Positions 8,711 to 18,704 are shown, numbered from the stretch's first letter. The stretch is 64,000 nt of DNA from Paracoccus marinaquae (GCF_018860165.1 NZ_JAHKNG010000014.1:25948-89947), one strand, 5' to 3'. Numbers and translations are program-made. The notes: generated by a model from the sequence alone, not told the origin.

Positions 8711-9745
8711 TCAGGGGCGTGAGCGCAGCAGGCCCATGATGTCCTTCGTCCGCTCGAGGATCGGGGTCGCGACCTCTTCGGCGCGGCCCGCACCGTCGCC
8801 GAGAATGCGGTCGATCTCGGCCGGGTCGGCCATGAATTCGCTCATCTTCCGGGTGATCGGAGCCAGAGCGTCCACGGCGATCTCGGCCAGCGCCGGCTTG
8901 AACGCGCCGAAGCCCTGGCCCTCGAACCGGGCCAGAACCTGATCGGGCGTCTCGTCGGCCAGCGCGGCGTAGATATTGACCAGGTTCCGCGCCTCGGGGC
9001 GGTCCTTCAGCCCCTCGACACTGCCCGGCAGCGGCTCGGCATCGGTGCGCGCCTTGCGGATCTTCTGCGCGATGGCGTCGGCGTCGTCGGTCAGGTTGAT
9101 GCGGCTGGCATCCGAAGGGTCGGATTTCGACATCTTCCTGCTGCCGTCGCGCAGGGACATGACGCGGGTGGCCACGCCCTCGATCAGCGGCTCGGTGATC
9201 GGGAAATGGTTGACGCCGTAATCATGGTTGAACTTGGCGGCGATGTCGCGGGTCAGTTCCAGATGCTGCTTCTGGTCCTCGCCCACCGGCACGGCGGTGG
9301 CCTGATAGGCCAGGATGTCGGCCGCCATCAGCGCCGGATAGGCCAGAAGGCCAAGGCTGGCATTCTCGCTGTTCTTGCCCGCCTTGTCCTTGAACTGGGT
9401 CATCCGGTACATCCAGCCCACCCGCGCGACGGTATTGAACAGCCAGGCCAGTTCGGCATGGGCGCTGACCTGGCTCTGGTTGAAGAGGATCGACTGGCGC
9501 GGATCGACGCCCGAGGCCATGAAGGCCGCAGTGGCCTCGCGGATGCGGCTGCGCAGTTCTTCGGGATCCTGCCAGACGGTGATCGCGTGCAGATCGACGA
9601 TGCAATAGATCGTCTCGGCCTGATCGCCCTGAAGTGCCGCAAAACGCTTCAGCGCGCCCAGATAATTGCCCAGCGTCAGCCCGCCCGAGGGCTGGATCCC
9701 CGAGAAGATGCGCGGCGTGAAGCCCGGATTGGTCGTCTCGCTCAT
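8711..9745 (-). CDS. trpS: tryptophanyl-tRNA synthetase
   Basis: A 344-residue class I aminoacyl-tRNA synthetase that charges tRNA-Trp. The HIGH-equivalent motif is in [13 protein letters not shown] (about residues 18-30), and the KMSKS loop reads [11 protein letters not shown] (about 202-212). The length is normal for the family. The start ATG at 9743-9745 faces the divergent rhomboid gene across 75 bp. Confidence 0.96.
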   Translation of the reverse strand: MSETTNPGFTPRIFSGIQPSGGLTLGNYLGALKRFAALQGDQAETIYCIVDLHAITVWQDPEELRSRIREATAAFMASGVDPRQSILFNQSQVSAHAELAWLFNTVARVGWMYRMTQFKDKAGKNSENASLGLLAYPALMAADILAYQATAVPVGEDQKQHLELTRDIAAKFNHDYGVNHFPITEPLIEGVATRVMSLRDGSRKMSKSDPSDASRINLTDDADAIAQKIRKARTDAEPLPGSVEGLKDRPEARNLVNIYAALADETPDQVLARFEGQGFGAFKPALAEIAVDALAPITRKMSEFMADPAEIDRILGDGAGRAEEVATPILERTKDIMGLLRSRP

Positions 9746-9820
9746 GTCTGGCCTGCTTGGAATTTTCGTGGCGCTGGCTTAGCTGTTGGTCGCAGCGAGA
9801 GCAACCGCGAAGGAAAGCCC

Positions 9821-10522
9821 ATGCGTGACGGCCTGAACGAATCGCCGCTGAACCCCCTGCCGGTTGCCGTCTGGCTGCTGGCCCTGCCGGTCATCGCCAG
9901 CGAGGCGGTGTTCGGGCTGGGCAGGCTGGGCCTGATCGGTGGCGCCGAGGGCATCGGGCTGCGGCTGTCGGGGCTGCAGATGGCGGCCTTCGCGCCCGAG
10001 ATGCTGCAGCGCATGTGGCAGGTTCGGGCGATCGACTGGGATCAGCTTTACCGGCTGCTGAGCTATAGTTTCGTGCAGATGTCGCTGACCCATGCGCTGT
10101 TCGTCCTGGCCTTCACGCTGGCCCTGGGAAACCTCGTGGCGCGCGAATTCCGGCCCTGGGCGGTGATCGCGCTCTACCTGGGCTCGGCGATCGGCGGGGC
10201 GCTGGTCTATACGGTCGCGGTGTCGTTCCTGCCCGGCCGGCCGGTACCGTTGATGGGGGGCTATCCGGCGGTCTACGGGCTGGTTGGCGCCTTCACCTTC
10301 CTGTTGTGGACGCGGCTGGCGGCGGCCAATGCCAACCGCATGCGGGCCTTCAGCCTGATCGGGATCCTGCTGCTGTTCCAACTGGTCTTCGGACTGGTCT
10401 TCGGCAATGCCGGCCATGAGTGGATCGCCGAGGTCGCGGGCTTTGCCACCGGCTTCGGCCTCAGCTTCCTGCTGGTCGATGGTGGGGTGGCGCGGGTCCT
10501 GCGCCAGGTCCGGCAGCGATAG
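9821..10522 (+). CDS. rhomboid family membrane protein lacking the catalytic Ser and His (pseudoprotease)
   Basis: A 233-residue polytopic protein with about six membrane helices and the rhomboid fold signature. The active-site loop reads MGGYPAVYGLVG where active rhomboids have G-x-S-G, so the nucleophilic Ser is Tyr. The last helix reads AEVAGFATG where active enzymes have H-x-x-G-x3-G, so the catalytic His is Glu. Both residues of the dyad are therefore missing while the structural glycines remain, as in iRhom-type pseudoproteases. The start at 9821 follows an AGGAAAG site. The frame upstream of it is a trpS shadow. A role in membrane-protein handling is inferred only by analogy. Confidence 0.82.
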   Translation: MRDGLNESPLNPLPVAVWLLALPVIASEAVFGLGRLGLIGGAEGIGLRLSGLQMAAFAPEMLQRMWQVRAIDWDQLYRLLSYSFVQMSLTHALFVLAFTLALGNLVAREFRPWAVIALYLGSAIGGALVYTVAVSFLPGRPVPLMGGYPAVYGLVGAFTFLLWTRLAAANANRMRAFSLIGILLLFQLVFGLVFGNAGHEWIAEVAGFATGFGLSFLLVDGGVARVLRQVRQR

Positions 10523-10531
10523 CGGCAGCAG

Positions 10532-10550
10532 GCGGGGGCTTTGCCCCCGC
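10532..10550. terminator. GC hairpin terminator, common Rhodobacterales type
   Basis: GCGGGGGC (10532-10539), the loop TTT and GCCCCCGC (10543-10550) make a perfect 8-bp stem, followed by GCCCCCAAGGTATTT. It lies 10 bases after the rhomboid gene stop and 40 bases beyond the convergent murJ stop. From memory, this hairpin with its CCCCCAAGG-type tail recurs after genes in Rhodobacterales genomes. Confidence 0.65.
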
Positions 10551-10589
10551 GCCCCCAAGGTATTTGGCAAGAGTGCGAGGCAGGACCGG

Positions 10590-12122
10590 TCAGCGCGAGC
10601 GTCTGACGGCCGCCTTCAGGTCTGACAGCCGATAGGCTCCGGTGGCGAAGCTGAGGGCAAAATAGATCGCCGCGCCGCCAAAAACGAGGATGGCGAGGCC
10701 GGGCACGCGGGCGATGCCGCTAATGGCGACCCAGTCCCGCAGGAACCACAGGGCCACGGCCATCAGGACCGCCGCCAGCACGAGGCGCGGTGCGGTGCGG
10801 CGCAGGCGCTGGTCGGCGCGGGCGGCAGGTCCCATGCCGCGCGTCCCCCACCAGAGCTGGGCAACCATGATCCAGGCGGCGGCGGTCGTGCCGATGGCGG
10901 CGGCCAGAAAGCCAATCAGCGGCATCAGGCCGAAGGCGACGGCGGCGTTCACCACCATGGAATGCGCGGCATAGCGGAACGGGGTCTTCGTGTCCTCGCG
11001 CGCGAAATAGAGCGGCTGCAGGATCTTCTGAAGCACGAAGGCGGGCAGGCCGAGCGCATAGACGACCAGGGCGCGGGCGGTCTGGATCGTGTCATGGGCC
11101 GTGAACTCGCCGCGCTGGAACAGCGTCGAGACGATCGGTTCCGCGATGATCGCGATGCCGAAGGCCGAGGGCAGGGTCAGGAACAGCCCGAACTCGGTCG
11201 CGCGGCTGAAGGCCGACTGGCCGCCGGCGTGATCCTCGGCCCGCAGGCGGCGGGCCAGTTCGGGCAGCAGCACCACCGCCACGGCCGCACCGACCACGCC
11301 GAGCGGCAGCTGGTAGAGGCGGTCGGAATAGCTGAGCCAGGCGATGGCGCCCTCGAAACGCGATCCGACCTGCCGGCCGATCAGCAGGTTCAACTGCACG
11401 ACGCCACCGGCGAAGGCGGCGGGCAGGGCCACGGCCAGCAGGTGGCGCATGTCGGGCGACAGCCGCGGGCGACGTGGCCTAAAGGTCCAGCCGGTGCGGT
11501 GGGCGTCCCACCAGACCAGCGCCAGCTGCGAGATGCCGGTGACAGGGGTGGCCCAGGCCAGCGTCAGTCCCAGATCCCAGCCCCGCCAGCGCCCCAGCCC
11601 CATCGCGACGATGAACAGCAGGTTCAGCAGCACCGGTGCCGCGGCGGCGGCGGTAAAACGGCCATTGGCGTTCAGCACGCCCGAGATCATCGAGGCCATC
11701 GAGATCAGCAGGATATAGGGAAAGGTGATGCGGCCGTATTCGACCGCCAGCGCGAAACGCTCATCCCCCTGAAAGCCCGAGGCCATCAGCCAGACCAGTG
11801 CCGGCATGAAGATCATCGCCACGGCCGACAGGATCAGAACCGTCATGAACAGGCCGGAAAAGGCTTCGGCCGCGAAACGCCCCGCGTTCTCGCGGTCCTC
11901 GAGTTTTTTCGAGAAGATCGGCACGAAGGCGGTGTTGAAGGCGCCCTCGGCGAAGAACCGGCGGAACATGTTGGGCAGCGACAGCGCGATCAGGAAAGCC
12001 TCGGCCACCGGTCCGGTGCCCAGCCATGCGGCCATCAGGATGTCGCGCACGAAGCCCGAGACGCGCGAAATCAAGGTCCAGATCCCTACCGACAGGAATC
12101 CGCGCACCAGTCCGGTTTTCAT
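10590..12122 (-). CDS. murJ: lipid II flippase MurJ
   Basis: A 510-residue inner-membrane protein of the MOP exporter superfamily with about 14 membrane helices. It moves lipid II across the membrane for peptidoglycan synthesis. Signature segments visible are the N-terminal TLISRVSGFVRDILMAAWLG, the FRRFFAEGAFNTAFVP loop and NLLIGRQVGSRFEG. It follows glnD with a six-base gap, so the two are co-transcribed, an order common in Rhodobacterales. Confidence 0.94.
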   Translation of the reverse strand: MKTGLVRGFLSVGIWTLISRVSGFVRDILMAAWLGTGPVAEAFLIALSLPNMFRRFFAEGAFNTAFVPIFSKKLEDRENAGRFAAEAFSGLFMTVLILSAVAMIFMPALVWLMASGFQGDERFALAVEYGRITFPYILLISMASMISGVLNANGRFTAAAAAPVLLNLLFIVAMGLGRWRGWDLGLTLAWATPVTGISQLALVWWDAHRTGWTFRPRRPRLSPDMRHLLAVALPAAFAGGVVQLNLLIGRQVGSRFEGAIAWLSYSDRLYQLPLGVVGAAVAVVLLPELARRLRAEDHAGGQSAFSRATEFGLFLTLPSAFGIAIIAEPIVSTLFQRGEFTAHDTIQTARALVVYALGLPAFVLQKILQPLYFAREDTKTPFRYAAHSMVVNAAVAFGLMPLIGFLAAAIGTTAAAWIMVAQLWWGTRGMGPAARADQRLRRTAPRLVLAAVLMAVALWFLRDWVAISGIARVPGLAILVFGGAAIYFALSFATGAYRLSDLKAAVRRSR

Positions 12123-12128
12123 CTTGTC

Positions 12129-14912
12129 TTATGCCTCTGCCCGTTTCGCCCCGTCGGCGATCGCCTGGCGCAGCTTCTTCTCGAGCATATTGCGCTTGGC
12201 CTCGCTGTGAAGTTTCAGGCCGAACATGTCCTTCACATAGAAGCTGTCCACGACCTGCGCCCCGAAGGTGGCGATGACAGCGCTGACGATCTGGATATGG
12301 TTCTCGGCCATGGTCCGGGTCAGGTCGTAGAGCAGCCCCGGCCGGTCGCGCGTGTCCACCTCGATGATGGTATAGATCTCGCTGCCCTCGTTATCGAAGG
12401 TGATATGGGTCGGAAAGCGAAATTCGCGGTTGCGCTTTTTCGGCTTGTCGCGGCTGGCGAAAGCCTCGCGGGCGACGATCTCGCCCTTCAGCGTCCGCAG
12501 GATGGTCTGGCGGATGCGGGGCAGGCGGTCCTCGGCGAAGGGGTGGCCTTCGGCATCCTGCACCCAGAACACCGCCGTCGCATAGCCGTCGCGGGTCGTG
12601 TAGGTGCGGGCGTCCACCACATTGGCGCCGGTCAGCGTCAGCGCCCCGGCAAGGCGCGAGAAGATGCCCGGATGGTCGGCCAGCACGAAGGCGGCGCGGG
12701 TCGCGTCGCGATCCTTGTCGGCGCGCAGGTCGCTGCGGATTTCCTCGGGCCCGACCTGACGCAGCAGATCGGCGAAGACCGCCTGCGTCTCGGTCGGAAG
12801 GCCGGGCCAGTAGCTGTCATAGTGCCGGGCGATCTCGGCACGGATCTCTCTGGCGTCCCAGCCCTTGGCGATCAGCAGATGCCGCAGCCCGCGCCTGGCC
12901 TCGTTCTGGCGCTTGTCGCGGTTCAGTTCCTCCATGCCGTTTTCCAGCACCGCGGCGGTCTGTTCGTGCAGCTTGCGCAGCAAGGCGGCCTTCCAGTTGT
13001 TCCAGGTGCTGGGGCCGACGCCGCGGATGTCGCAGACGGTCAGCACCAGCAGCAGGTCCAGCCGCTTGCGGGTCTTCACTGCCTTGGCGAAGTCGCGCAG
13101 GGTGCGTGGGTCCGCAATGTCGCGCTTTTGCGCCACATCCGACATCAGCAGGTGGTTGCGCACCAGCCATTCGACCGTCTCGACATCCTCCTTGGGAAAG
13201 CCGAACCGCAGGGCGATGCGCCGGGCGATGCGGGCGCCGAGGATCGAATGATCCTCGGGCCGCCCCTTGCCGACATCGTGCAACAGCGTGGCCAGATACA
13301 GCACCCTGCGATTGATGCCGGCTTCCAAGATCTCGCTGGAGAGCGGCAGATCCTCGGGATGCTCGCCACGCTCGATCTCGGCCAGGGCGGCGATGCACTG
13401 GATCGAGTGTTCGTCGACGGTGTAATGGTGATACAGGTTGAACTGCATCATGGCGACGACGGGCTCGAATTCGGGGATGAAGGCGGCCAGCACCCCCAGT
13501 TCGTTCATCCGCCTGAGCGCCCGTTCCGGATTGCCGTGCTTCAGCAGCAGATCCATGAAGATGCGGATCGCCTCGGGGTCCGAGCGGACATGGTCGTCGA
13601 TCAGGTCCAGATGGGCAGCGACCAGGCGCATCGCGTCGGGATGGATCAGGATGCCCGTGCGCAGAGCCTCCTCGAAGAGCCGCAGGATGTTCAGCGGATC
13701 CTGTAGGAACTGGGCATCGTCCCGGATCGTCAGACGGCCGTGCCGGTCGGCGAAGCCCGGGCGCATCTTGCGGCGGCGGCGGAAGATGCGCCCGAGGATC
13801 GGGGCGTTGCGGACATGCTGCGCCTCGAGCACGGTCAGGAAGACGCGGGTCAGCTCGCCGACGCGGGTGGCGTGGCGGAAATAGTCCTGCATGAAATATT
13901 CGACCCCGCGCCGGGCCGATGTGTCGTGATAGCCCATGCGCCGGGCGACCTCGACCTGCATGTCGAAGGACAGCACGTCGACCGGGCGGCCGGCGATCAG
14001 ATGCAGGTGGCAGCGGGCCGCCCAGAGGAAATCCTCGGCCTGCCAGAAGGCCAGATGCTCGTCGCGGGTGAAGACGCCCAGATCGACCAGTTCGACGGCG
14101 CGATCGACGCGGTGGATATACTTGGCGATCCAGTAGAGCGTCTGGAGATCGCGCAGGCCGCCCTTGCCTTCCTTGACATTGGGTTCCAGCACATAGCGCT
14201 GCCCGCCCTGACGCTGGTGCCGGGTCGCGCGCTCCTCCAGCTTGGCCTCGACGAATTCGGGCACCGTCTTTGCGAAAAGCTCGGACCACAGCCGGTCCCG
14301 CAGCTCTTCGGCCAGCGGCGCATGGCCGGTCACGAGGCGATGTTCCACCAATGCGGTGCGGATGGTCATGTCGGCGGCGCCGAGACGCAGGCAGTCGTCG
14401 GTACTGCGGATCGAATGGCCGATCTTCAGCTTCAGGTCCCACATCATATAAAGCATGGATTCGACCACGCTCTCGGCCCATGCGGTGACCTTGTAGGGCG
14501 TGAGGAACAGCAGGTCGACATCCGAGGCGGGGGCCATCTCGGCCCGGCCATAGCCGCCGACGGCCAGCACCGCCAGTTTTTCGCCCTCGGACGGGTTGGG
14601 CTGCGGGTGCAGTCTGGTGGTGGCGACGTGATGGATCGCGATCACGACACCATCGGTCAGGGTGGCGATGGCGCGCACCGTCTCGCGCGCGGCGCGGGGA
14701 TGGCTGTTGAAGCCGGCGACGATATCGGCCATGGCATCGCTGCGAGCCTCGGCCAGCATGGCGACGGCGGCGCTGCGAATTTCGCGTGGCTCGCTCAGCG
14801 GCTCTAGCTGCGCGTCGAGGGCGGTCAGGAAACTGCCGATGTCGAACAACTGATGCGCCCCGGGTAGGGCCGGGGCGCTCTGGATCGTTGGTCGGACAGG
14901 CGATCGGGTCAA
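12129..14912 (-). CDS. glnD: bifunctional uridylyltransferase/uridylyl-removing enzyme GlnD
   Basis: A 927-residue nitrogen sensor that adds and removes UMP on PII proteins in response to glutamine. In order it has a nucleotidyltransferase domain (AVGGYGRAEMAPASDVDLLFL, with the Gly-Gly and Asp-x-Asp motifs, about residues 118-138), an HD domain (LATLLHDVGKGRPEDHS, about 525-540) and two C-terminal ACT domains. The start is uncertain: the frame opens with TTG at 14910-14912, two bases after the stop of the upstream lipoprotein gene, and no ATG or GTG lies close by. The gene sits between a PBP-activator gene and murJ, linking nitrogen sensing and cell-wall genes in one transcript. Confidence 0.95.
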   Translation of the reverse strand: MTRSPVRPTIQSAPALPGAHQLFDIGSFLTALDAQLEPLSEPREIRSAAVAMLAEARSDAMADIVAGFNSHPRAARETVRAIATLTDGVVIAIHHVATTRLHPQPNPSEGEKLAVLAVGGYGRAEMAPASDVDLLFLTPYKVTAWAESVVESMLYMMWDLKLKIGHSIRSTDDCLRLGAADMTIRTALVEHRLVTGHAPLAEELRDRLWSELFAKTVPEFVEAKLEERATRHQRQGGQRYVLEPNVKEGKGGLRDLQTLYWIAKYIHRVDRAVELVDLGVFTRDEHLAFWQAEDFLWAARCHLHLIAGRPVDVLSFDMQVEVARRMGYHDTSARRGVEYFMQDYFRHATRVGELTRVFLTVLEAQHVRNAPILGRIFRRRRKMRPGFADRHGRLTIRDDAQFLQDPLNILRLFEEALRTGILIHPDAMRLVAAHLDLIDDHVRSDPEAIRIFMDLLLKHGNPERALRRMNELGVLAAFIPEFEPVVAMMQFNLYHHYTVDEHSIQCIAALAEIERGEHPEDLPLSSEILEAGINRRVLYLATLLHDVGKGRPEDHSILGARIARRIALRFGFPKEDVETVEWLVRNHLLMSDVAQKRDIADPRTLRDFAKAVKTRKRLDLLLVLTVCDIRGVGPSTWNNWKAALLRKLHEQTAAVLENGMEELNRDKRQNEARRGLRHLLIAKGWDAREIRAEIARHYDSYWPGLPTETQAVFADLLRQVGPEEIRSDLRADKDRDATRAAFVLADHPGIFSRLAGALTLTGANVVDARTYTTRDGYATAVFWVQDAEGHPFAEDRLPRIRQTILRTLKGEIVAREAFASRDKPKKRNREFRFPTHITFDNEGSEIYTIIEVDTRDRPGLLYDLTRTMAENHIQIVSAVIATFGAQVVDSFYVKDMFGLKLHSEAKRNMLEKKLRQAIADGAKRAEA

Positions 14913-14914
14913 GA

Positions 14915-16123
14915 TCAGAACCCGAAGCCACCGAAGCCGCTGGGGGCGGGATCAAGGATGACGACCTGGTTGTTGCGGATCGCCGCCACCGCCAGCCCGC
15001 GTTGGGAGGTGCCGTCCGGGCGCAGCCGGAACACCCCGTCGACGCCCGCGAAACCCGCACGCTGGGTCAGTCCGGCCGTGGTCAGGGCGTTGCGCTTGCC
15101 GGCGCGCACCAGCGAGGCGATTGCCGCGACCCCGTCATAGGACAGGGACGCCAGTTCGTGCGGCCGTTCGCCATAGGCGGCCTGATAGCGCGCCTCGAAC
15201 TGCGCCTTCAGCCCCTGATCGGGGATCGCGAACCAGCCGTTCTGCAGTTGCGGCAGCGACAGCCGGGCACCGGGCTGGTCCCAGCGGGTCAGACCCATGA
15301 ACTGGGTCACCGGCGAGGTCACGCCCGCCGCGGCCAGCTTTTCGGTCAGATAGGGCAGCACCGCCTGATTGTTGGCGGTCATGAAGATCGCATCGACCTG
15401 GCCTGACCGGGCCGCGGCCACGATCTGAGGTGTGGCGGCGTCGATGCCGCTGACCGAGACCGGGTGGTTGGTCCGACCTGCCAGCCGTGCCCCGTTGCGG
15501 GCGATGGCCGTCTCGATGGCGCGCCCGCCGATCTGTCCGGCGATGTCATCCTCGGCGACGATATAGACGTTGCGCTTGCCGTTGCGGACGCCGAAGCCGA
15601 CCAGACGGTCGGCAACATTGGCGAAGCTGTTGCCGAGGATGAAGACATTGCCGCCCGCGATCTCGGCGTTGTTCGAGAAGGACAGCACGTTCACCTGCCG
15701 GGGCAGCATGGCGTTGCCGACGGCGTTCGCGGCCTCGGCGAACAGCGGGCCGACGATGATCTGCGCCCCGGCATCGGCGGCGGCATTGGCCTGCGCGACC
15801 GCCTGATCGGTGCTGCCGGCGGTATCGTAGATCCGCAGGTCGATGGTGGCGCCCTGTGCATCCGAGGCGGCCATGCGGGCGGCGTTCTTCAGGCTGCGGG
15901 CCAGCCATTCCAGATTTTCCGAACCGCTGCCGGCGGGCACCAGCAAGGCCACGCGCACCGGCTGGCCCGGCTCGATCATGGGGCCGATGCTGGGGCCGCT
16001 GGCCTGTTCGCCCAGCCCGACCGGGTCGCAGGCGGCAAGGAAAAACGCCGACAATACGGCGCCGGCGCGGGCAATTACGCGACCCAGACCAAGGCCGGGC
16101 CGGGTTGTGGCAAATGCGGACAT
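14915..16123 (-). CDS. penicillin-binding protein activator lipoprotein, LpoA-like
   Basis: A 402-residue predicted lipoprotein. Its N-terminal signal ends in the lipobox LSAFFLAAC (Cys at about residue 32). The remainder has the type I periplasmic binding fold shared by LpoA and branched-chain amino-acid receptors (VRVALLVPAGSG, AGAQIIVGPLFAEA, DAIFMTANNQA). LpoA-type proteins activate penicillin-binding protein 1A from the outer membrane; this homolog lacks LpoA's N-terminal TPR domain, so the partner is inferred. It is divergent from rsmI, as is usual for lpoA-type genes next to rsmI-yraN, and is followed two bases later by glnD. Confidence 0.88.
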   Translation of the reverse strand: MSAFATTRPGLGLGRVIARAGAVLSAFFLAACDPVGLGEQASGPSIGPMIEPGQPVRVALLVPAGSGSENLEWLARSLKNAARMAASDAQGATIDLRIYDTAGSTDQAVAQANAAADAGAQIIVGPLFAEAANAVGNAMLPRQVNVLSFSNNAEIAGGNVFILGNSFANVADRLVGFGVRNGKRNVYIVAEDDIAGQIGGRAIETAIARNGARLAGRTNHPVSVSGIDAATPQIVAAARSGQVDAIFMTANNQAVLPYLTEKLAAAGVTSPVTQFMGLTRWDQPGARLSLPQLQNGWFAIPDQGLKAQFEARYQAAYGERPHELASLSYDGVAAIASLVRAGKRNALTTAGLTQRAGFAGVDGVFRLRPDGTSQRGLAVAAIRNNQVVILDPAPSGFGGFGF

Positions 16124-16233
16124 ATGAAACTTCCCTGCGATATGATCTTGTGGCGGCGAACTGGCGGCAGCCTATGTGCAACCGCCCCGATTGGCAATTG
16201 GCGGCACGACCCGCCTGAGGCAAAAGGAGGCCC

Positions 16234-17142
16234 ATGAGCGAGCAACAGAACGAGCCGCCCCGGCGCCTGTCCGCGCATGTCGAGGCCGACCGGCTGATCC
16301 CGGGCCTTTATCTGGTCGCGACGCCGATCGGAACGGCGCGCGACATCACGCTGCGGGCCCTGGACGTGCTGAATTCGGCCGACATGCTGGCGGCCGAGGA
16401 CACCCGCGTGATGCGTCACCTGATGGACATTCATGGCATTCCGCTGCGCGGCCGCAGGATCCTCTCCTATCATGATCACAATGCCGATCGCGTCCGGCCG
16501 GCGCTGATGACGGCGCTTGGCGGCGGGGCGAGCCTTGCCTATGCGTCGGATGCCGGCACGCCCCTGGTCGCCGATCCCGGCTATCGTCTGGCGCGTGATG
16601 CAGCGCAGGAAGGGCATCGCATTCACGCCGTGCCCGGCGCCTCGGCAGCGCTGGCCGCGCTGACCCTGTCGGGCCTGCCAAGCGACCGTTTTCTCTTTGC
16701 GGGCTTTCCTCCGGCCACCCGGGCGGCGCGGGCCGCCTGGCTGCGGCAATGGTCGGGGCTGGACGCGACCGTGATCCTGTTCGAAAGCCCGAGGCGCGTT
16801 AACCAGACATTGCATGAATTGTGCGAGATTGATCCGAATCGGATTACCGTGGTGGCGCGGGAACTGACCAAGAAATTCGAAGAGGTGATTCGTGGAACCG
16901 CGGCCGAACTTGCTGCAGATCCGCGCATGGCGGCCCTGAAAGGCGAAGTGGTGATGCTTCTGGATCGCGCCCCGCCCGCGCGCGCCGGCGAGGAGGATCT
17001 GCGCGAGGCGCTGCTGGCACGGATGGACGATATGACGGTCAAGGACGCGGCGCGGGAGGTGGCGCGGGAACTGGGGCTTGCACGTCGGGATGTCTATCAG
17101 GCGGCGCTTGCCCTGGCGGCGGCGCGCACGGACGAGGATTGA
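16234..17142 (+). CDS. rsmI: 16S rRNA (cytidine-1402 2'-O) methyltransferase
   Basis: A 302-residue SAM-dependent methyltransferase of the tetrapyrrole-methylase fold that modifies C1402 in the ribosomal P site. Visible motifs are GLYLVATPIGTARDITLRAL (residues 25-44), AEDTRVMRHL, SYHDHN, ASDAGTPLVADPGY and PGASAALAALTLSGLP. A consensus AAAAGGAGG site precedes the ATG. The C-terminus carries the usual extra domain (VKDAAREVARELGLARRDVY). It is followed by yraN with a short gap and lies divergent from the LpoA-like gene. Confidence 0.95.
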   Translation: MSEQQNEPPRRLSAHVEADRLIPGLYLVATPIGTARDITLRALDVLNSADMLAAEDTRVMRHLMDIHGIPLRGRRILSYHDHNADRVRPALMTALGGGASLAYASDAGTPLVADPGYRLARDAAQEGHRIHAVPGASAALAALTLSGLPSDRFLFAGFPPATRAARAAWLRQWSGLDATVILFESPRRVNQTLHELCEIDPNRITVVARELTKKFEEVIRGTAAELAADPRMAALKGEVVMLLDRAPPARAGEEDLREALLARMDDMTVKDAAREVARELGLARRDVYQAALALAAARTDED

Positions 17143-17177
17143 TCCGCAGGGGCAACCGCGACGAGGGCAGCGAAGGG

Positions 17178-17630
17178 ATGGCGATCATGGACGGCAGGTC
17201 TGGGAATTCATCGTGGTCTGCCGCACCCGGATCGCGCGGGGACGACCGGGACCGGACGCCTGCCGCCCGGCGCGCGCGCGGCCGGCTTGCCAATCTGTCG
17301 GGCGCCATGGCCGAAGACGCCGTTGCGCAGGGGCTTGAGGCAATGGGCATGTCCGTCGTGGCACGCCGCTGGCGCGGGGTATCGGGTGAGATTGATCTGA
17401 TATGCCGCGACGGGAACTGCACGGTCTTTGTCGAGGTGAAGCAGGCTGCAAGCCATGTCGAAGCCGGGCAGCGTCTCGGGCGCCGTCAGATGGACCGGAT
17501 CTGCGCCGCGGCCGCCGAATATTGTGCGATGCAGCCCCCTGGCCCGCAGGACGAGATGCGCTTTGATGTCGCGCTGGTCGATGCCCTGGGGCGGGTCGAG
17601 GTCCTGAAAAACGCCTTTGCCGAGGTCTGA
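17178..17630 (+). CDS. yraN: YraN family endonuclease-like protein (UPF0102)
   Basis: A 150-residue protein with the Holliday-junction-resolvase-like core of UPF0102: GEIDLICRDGNCTVFVEVK (about residues 76-94) carries the Glu-x-Asp and Glu-x-Lys nuclease residues, and RRQMDRICAAAAEYC follows. The frame also opens with a TTG at 17139 that would overlap rsmI. I prefer the ATG at 17178 because GAAGGG precedes it and the residues before it are unlike the family. The rsmI-yraN-gshB order matches other alphaproteobacteria. The physiological role of YraN is not established. Confidence 0.88.
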   Translation: MAIMDGRSGNSSWSAAPGSRGDDRDRTPAARRARGRLANLSGAMAEDAVAQGLEAMGMSVVARRWRGVSGEIDLICRDGNCTVFVEVKQAASHVEAGQRLGRRQMDRICAAAAEYCAMQPPGPQDEMRFDVALVDALGRVEVLKNAFAEV

Positions 17631-17693
17631 GCGCGCCCTTGCATCCGGCAGGGTGACGGGTGACAAGCAGGCGTCGCAATTCAGGAGCGCGCC

Positions 17694-18641
17694 ATGAGCC
17701 TTCACGTCGCCTTGCAGATGGACCCGATCGAAGATGTCGCCATCGATGCCGACAGCACCTTTCGGATCGGATTGGAGGCCGAGGCGCGCGGGCACAGGCT
17801 GTTTCAATATACCGTCGATCATCTGCGCTTTGACGAAGGCCGGGTGGTGGCGCGCGGCCGGCCGGTCACGCTGCGGCGCAAGCAGGGCGCGCATGTCACG
17901 TTCGGTGACTGGGCCGAGGTTGAGCTGCGCGAATTCGATGTGGTCTGGCTGCGGCAGGATCCGCCCTTCGACATGGGCTATATCACCTCGACCCATCTGC
18001 TGGACCGGGTGCATCCTGAAACGCTGGTCGTGAATGACCCGTTCTGGGTGCGGAACTGCCCGGAAAAGCTGATGGTGCTGGACTTTCCGGATCTGACGCC
18101 GCCGACCATGATCGCCCGCGATCCCGCCGCGATCCGCCGGTTCCGCGAACGGCACGGCGATATCATCCTGAAGCCGCTTTACGGCAATGGCGGGGCCGGG
18201 GTCTTCCATCTGGATCCGGACGACCGGAACCTGTCCGCATTGCTGGAAATGTTTTCAGGAATCAGTCGCGAACCGATGATCGCCCAGAAATACATCCATG
18301 CCGTCACGCAGGGCGACAAGCGCATCATCCTGGTCGATGGCGAACCCGTCGGCGCGATCAACCGGGTGCCGCAACTGGGCGAGGCGCGGTCGAACATGCA
18401 TGTCGGCGGGCGGGCCGAGAAGATCGGCCTGACCGAGCGGGAGCATGAGATCTGCAGCAGGATCGGACCGACCCTGCGCGAGAAGGGGCTGATCTTCACC
18501 GGCATCGACGTCATTGATGGCTGGCTGACCGAGATCAACGTGACCTCTCCGACCGGAATTCAGGAGCTTGAGCGGTTTGACGGCATCAATGCTGCCGCGC
18601 TGATCTGGGAGGCGATCGAGCGGCGGCTTGCCACGCGCTGA
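17694..18641 (+). CDS. gshB: glutathione synthetase
   Basis: A 315-residue ATP-grasp enzyme that joins gamma-glutamylcysteine and glycine. Diagnostic segments are [18 protein letters not shown] at the start, [25 protein letters not shown] (ATP-grasp loop), the metal-binding [10 protein letters not shown] near residue 287, and [16 protein letters not shown]. The length is normal. The ATG follows CAGGAGCG. It is the last gene of the rsmI-yraN-gshB run and converges with the comM-like gene. Confidence 0.96.
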   Translation: MSLHVALQMDPIEDVAIDADSTFRIGLEAEARGHRLFQYTVDHLRFDEGRVVARGRPVTLRRKQGAHVTFGDWAEVELREFDVVWLRQDPPFDMGYITSTHLLDRVHPETLVVNDPFWVRNCPEKLMVLDFPDLTPPTMIARDPAAIRRFRERHGDIILKPLYGNGGAGVFHLDPDDRNLSALLEMFSGISREPMIAQKYIHAVTQGDKRIILVDGEPVGAINRVPQLGEARSNMHVGGRAEKIGLTEREHEICSRIGPTLREKGLIFTGIDVIDGWLTEINVTSPTGIQELERFDGINAAALIWEAIERRLATR

Positions 18642-18648
18642 ACGTCGC

Positions 18649-18673
18649 GGCCGGGCAGGGGGCCGGCCCGGCC
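18649..18673. terminator. GC-rich hairpin between gshB and comM-like gene
   Basis: GGCCGGGC (18649-18656) can pair with GCCCGGCC (18666-18673) eight bases after the gshB stop. There is no T-run. It lies between convergent genes and may end both transcripts. Confidence 0.4.
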
Positions 18674-18704
18674 CGATGCAAGATTGGACGTGCGCGAGGC
18701 GGTT

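Noticed and set aside
10962..13706. A 914-codon plus-strand frame across murJ and glnD
   Set aside because: It is opposite two well-defined genes (murJ, glnD), is Gln/Arg/Asp-rich and shows no domain.
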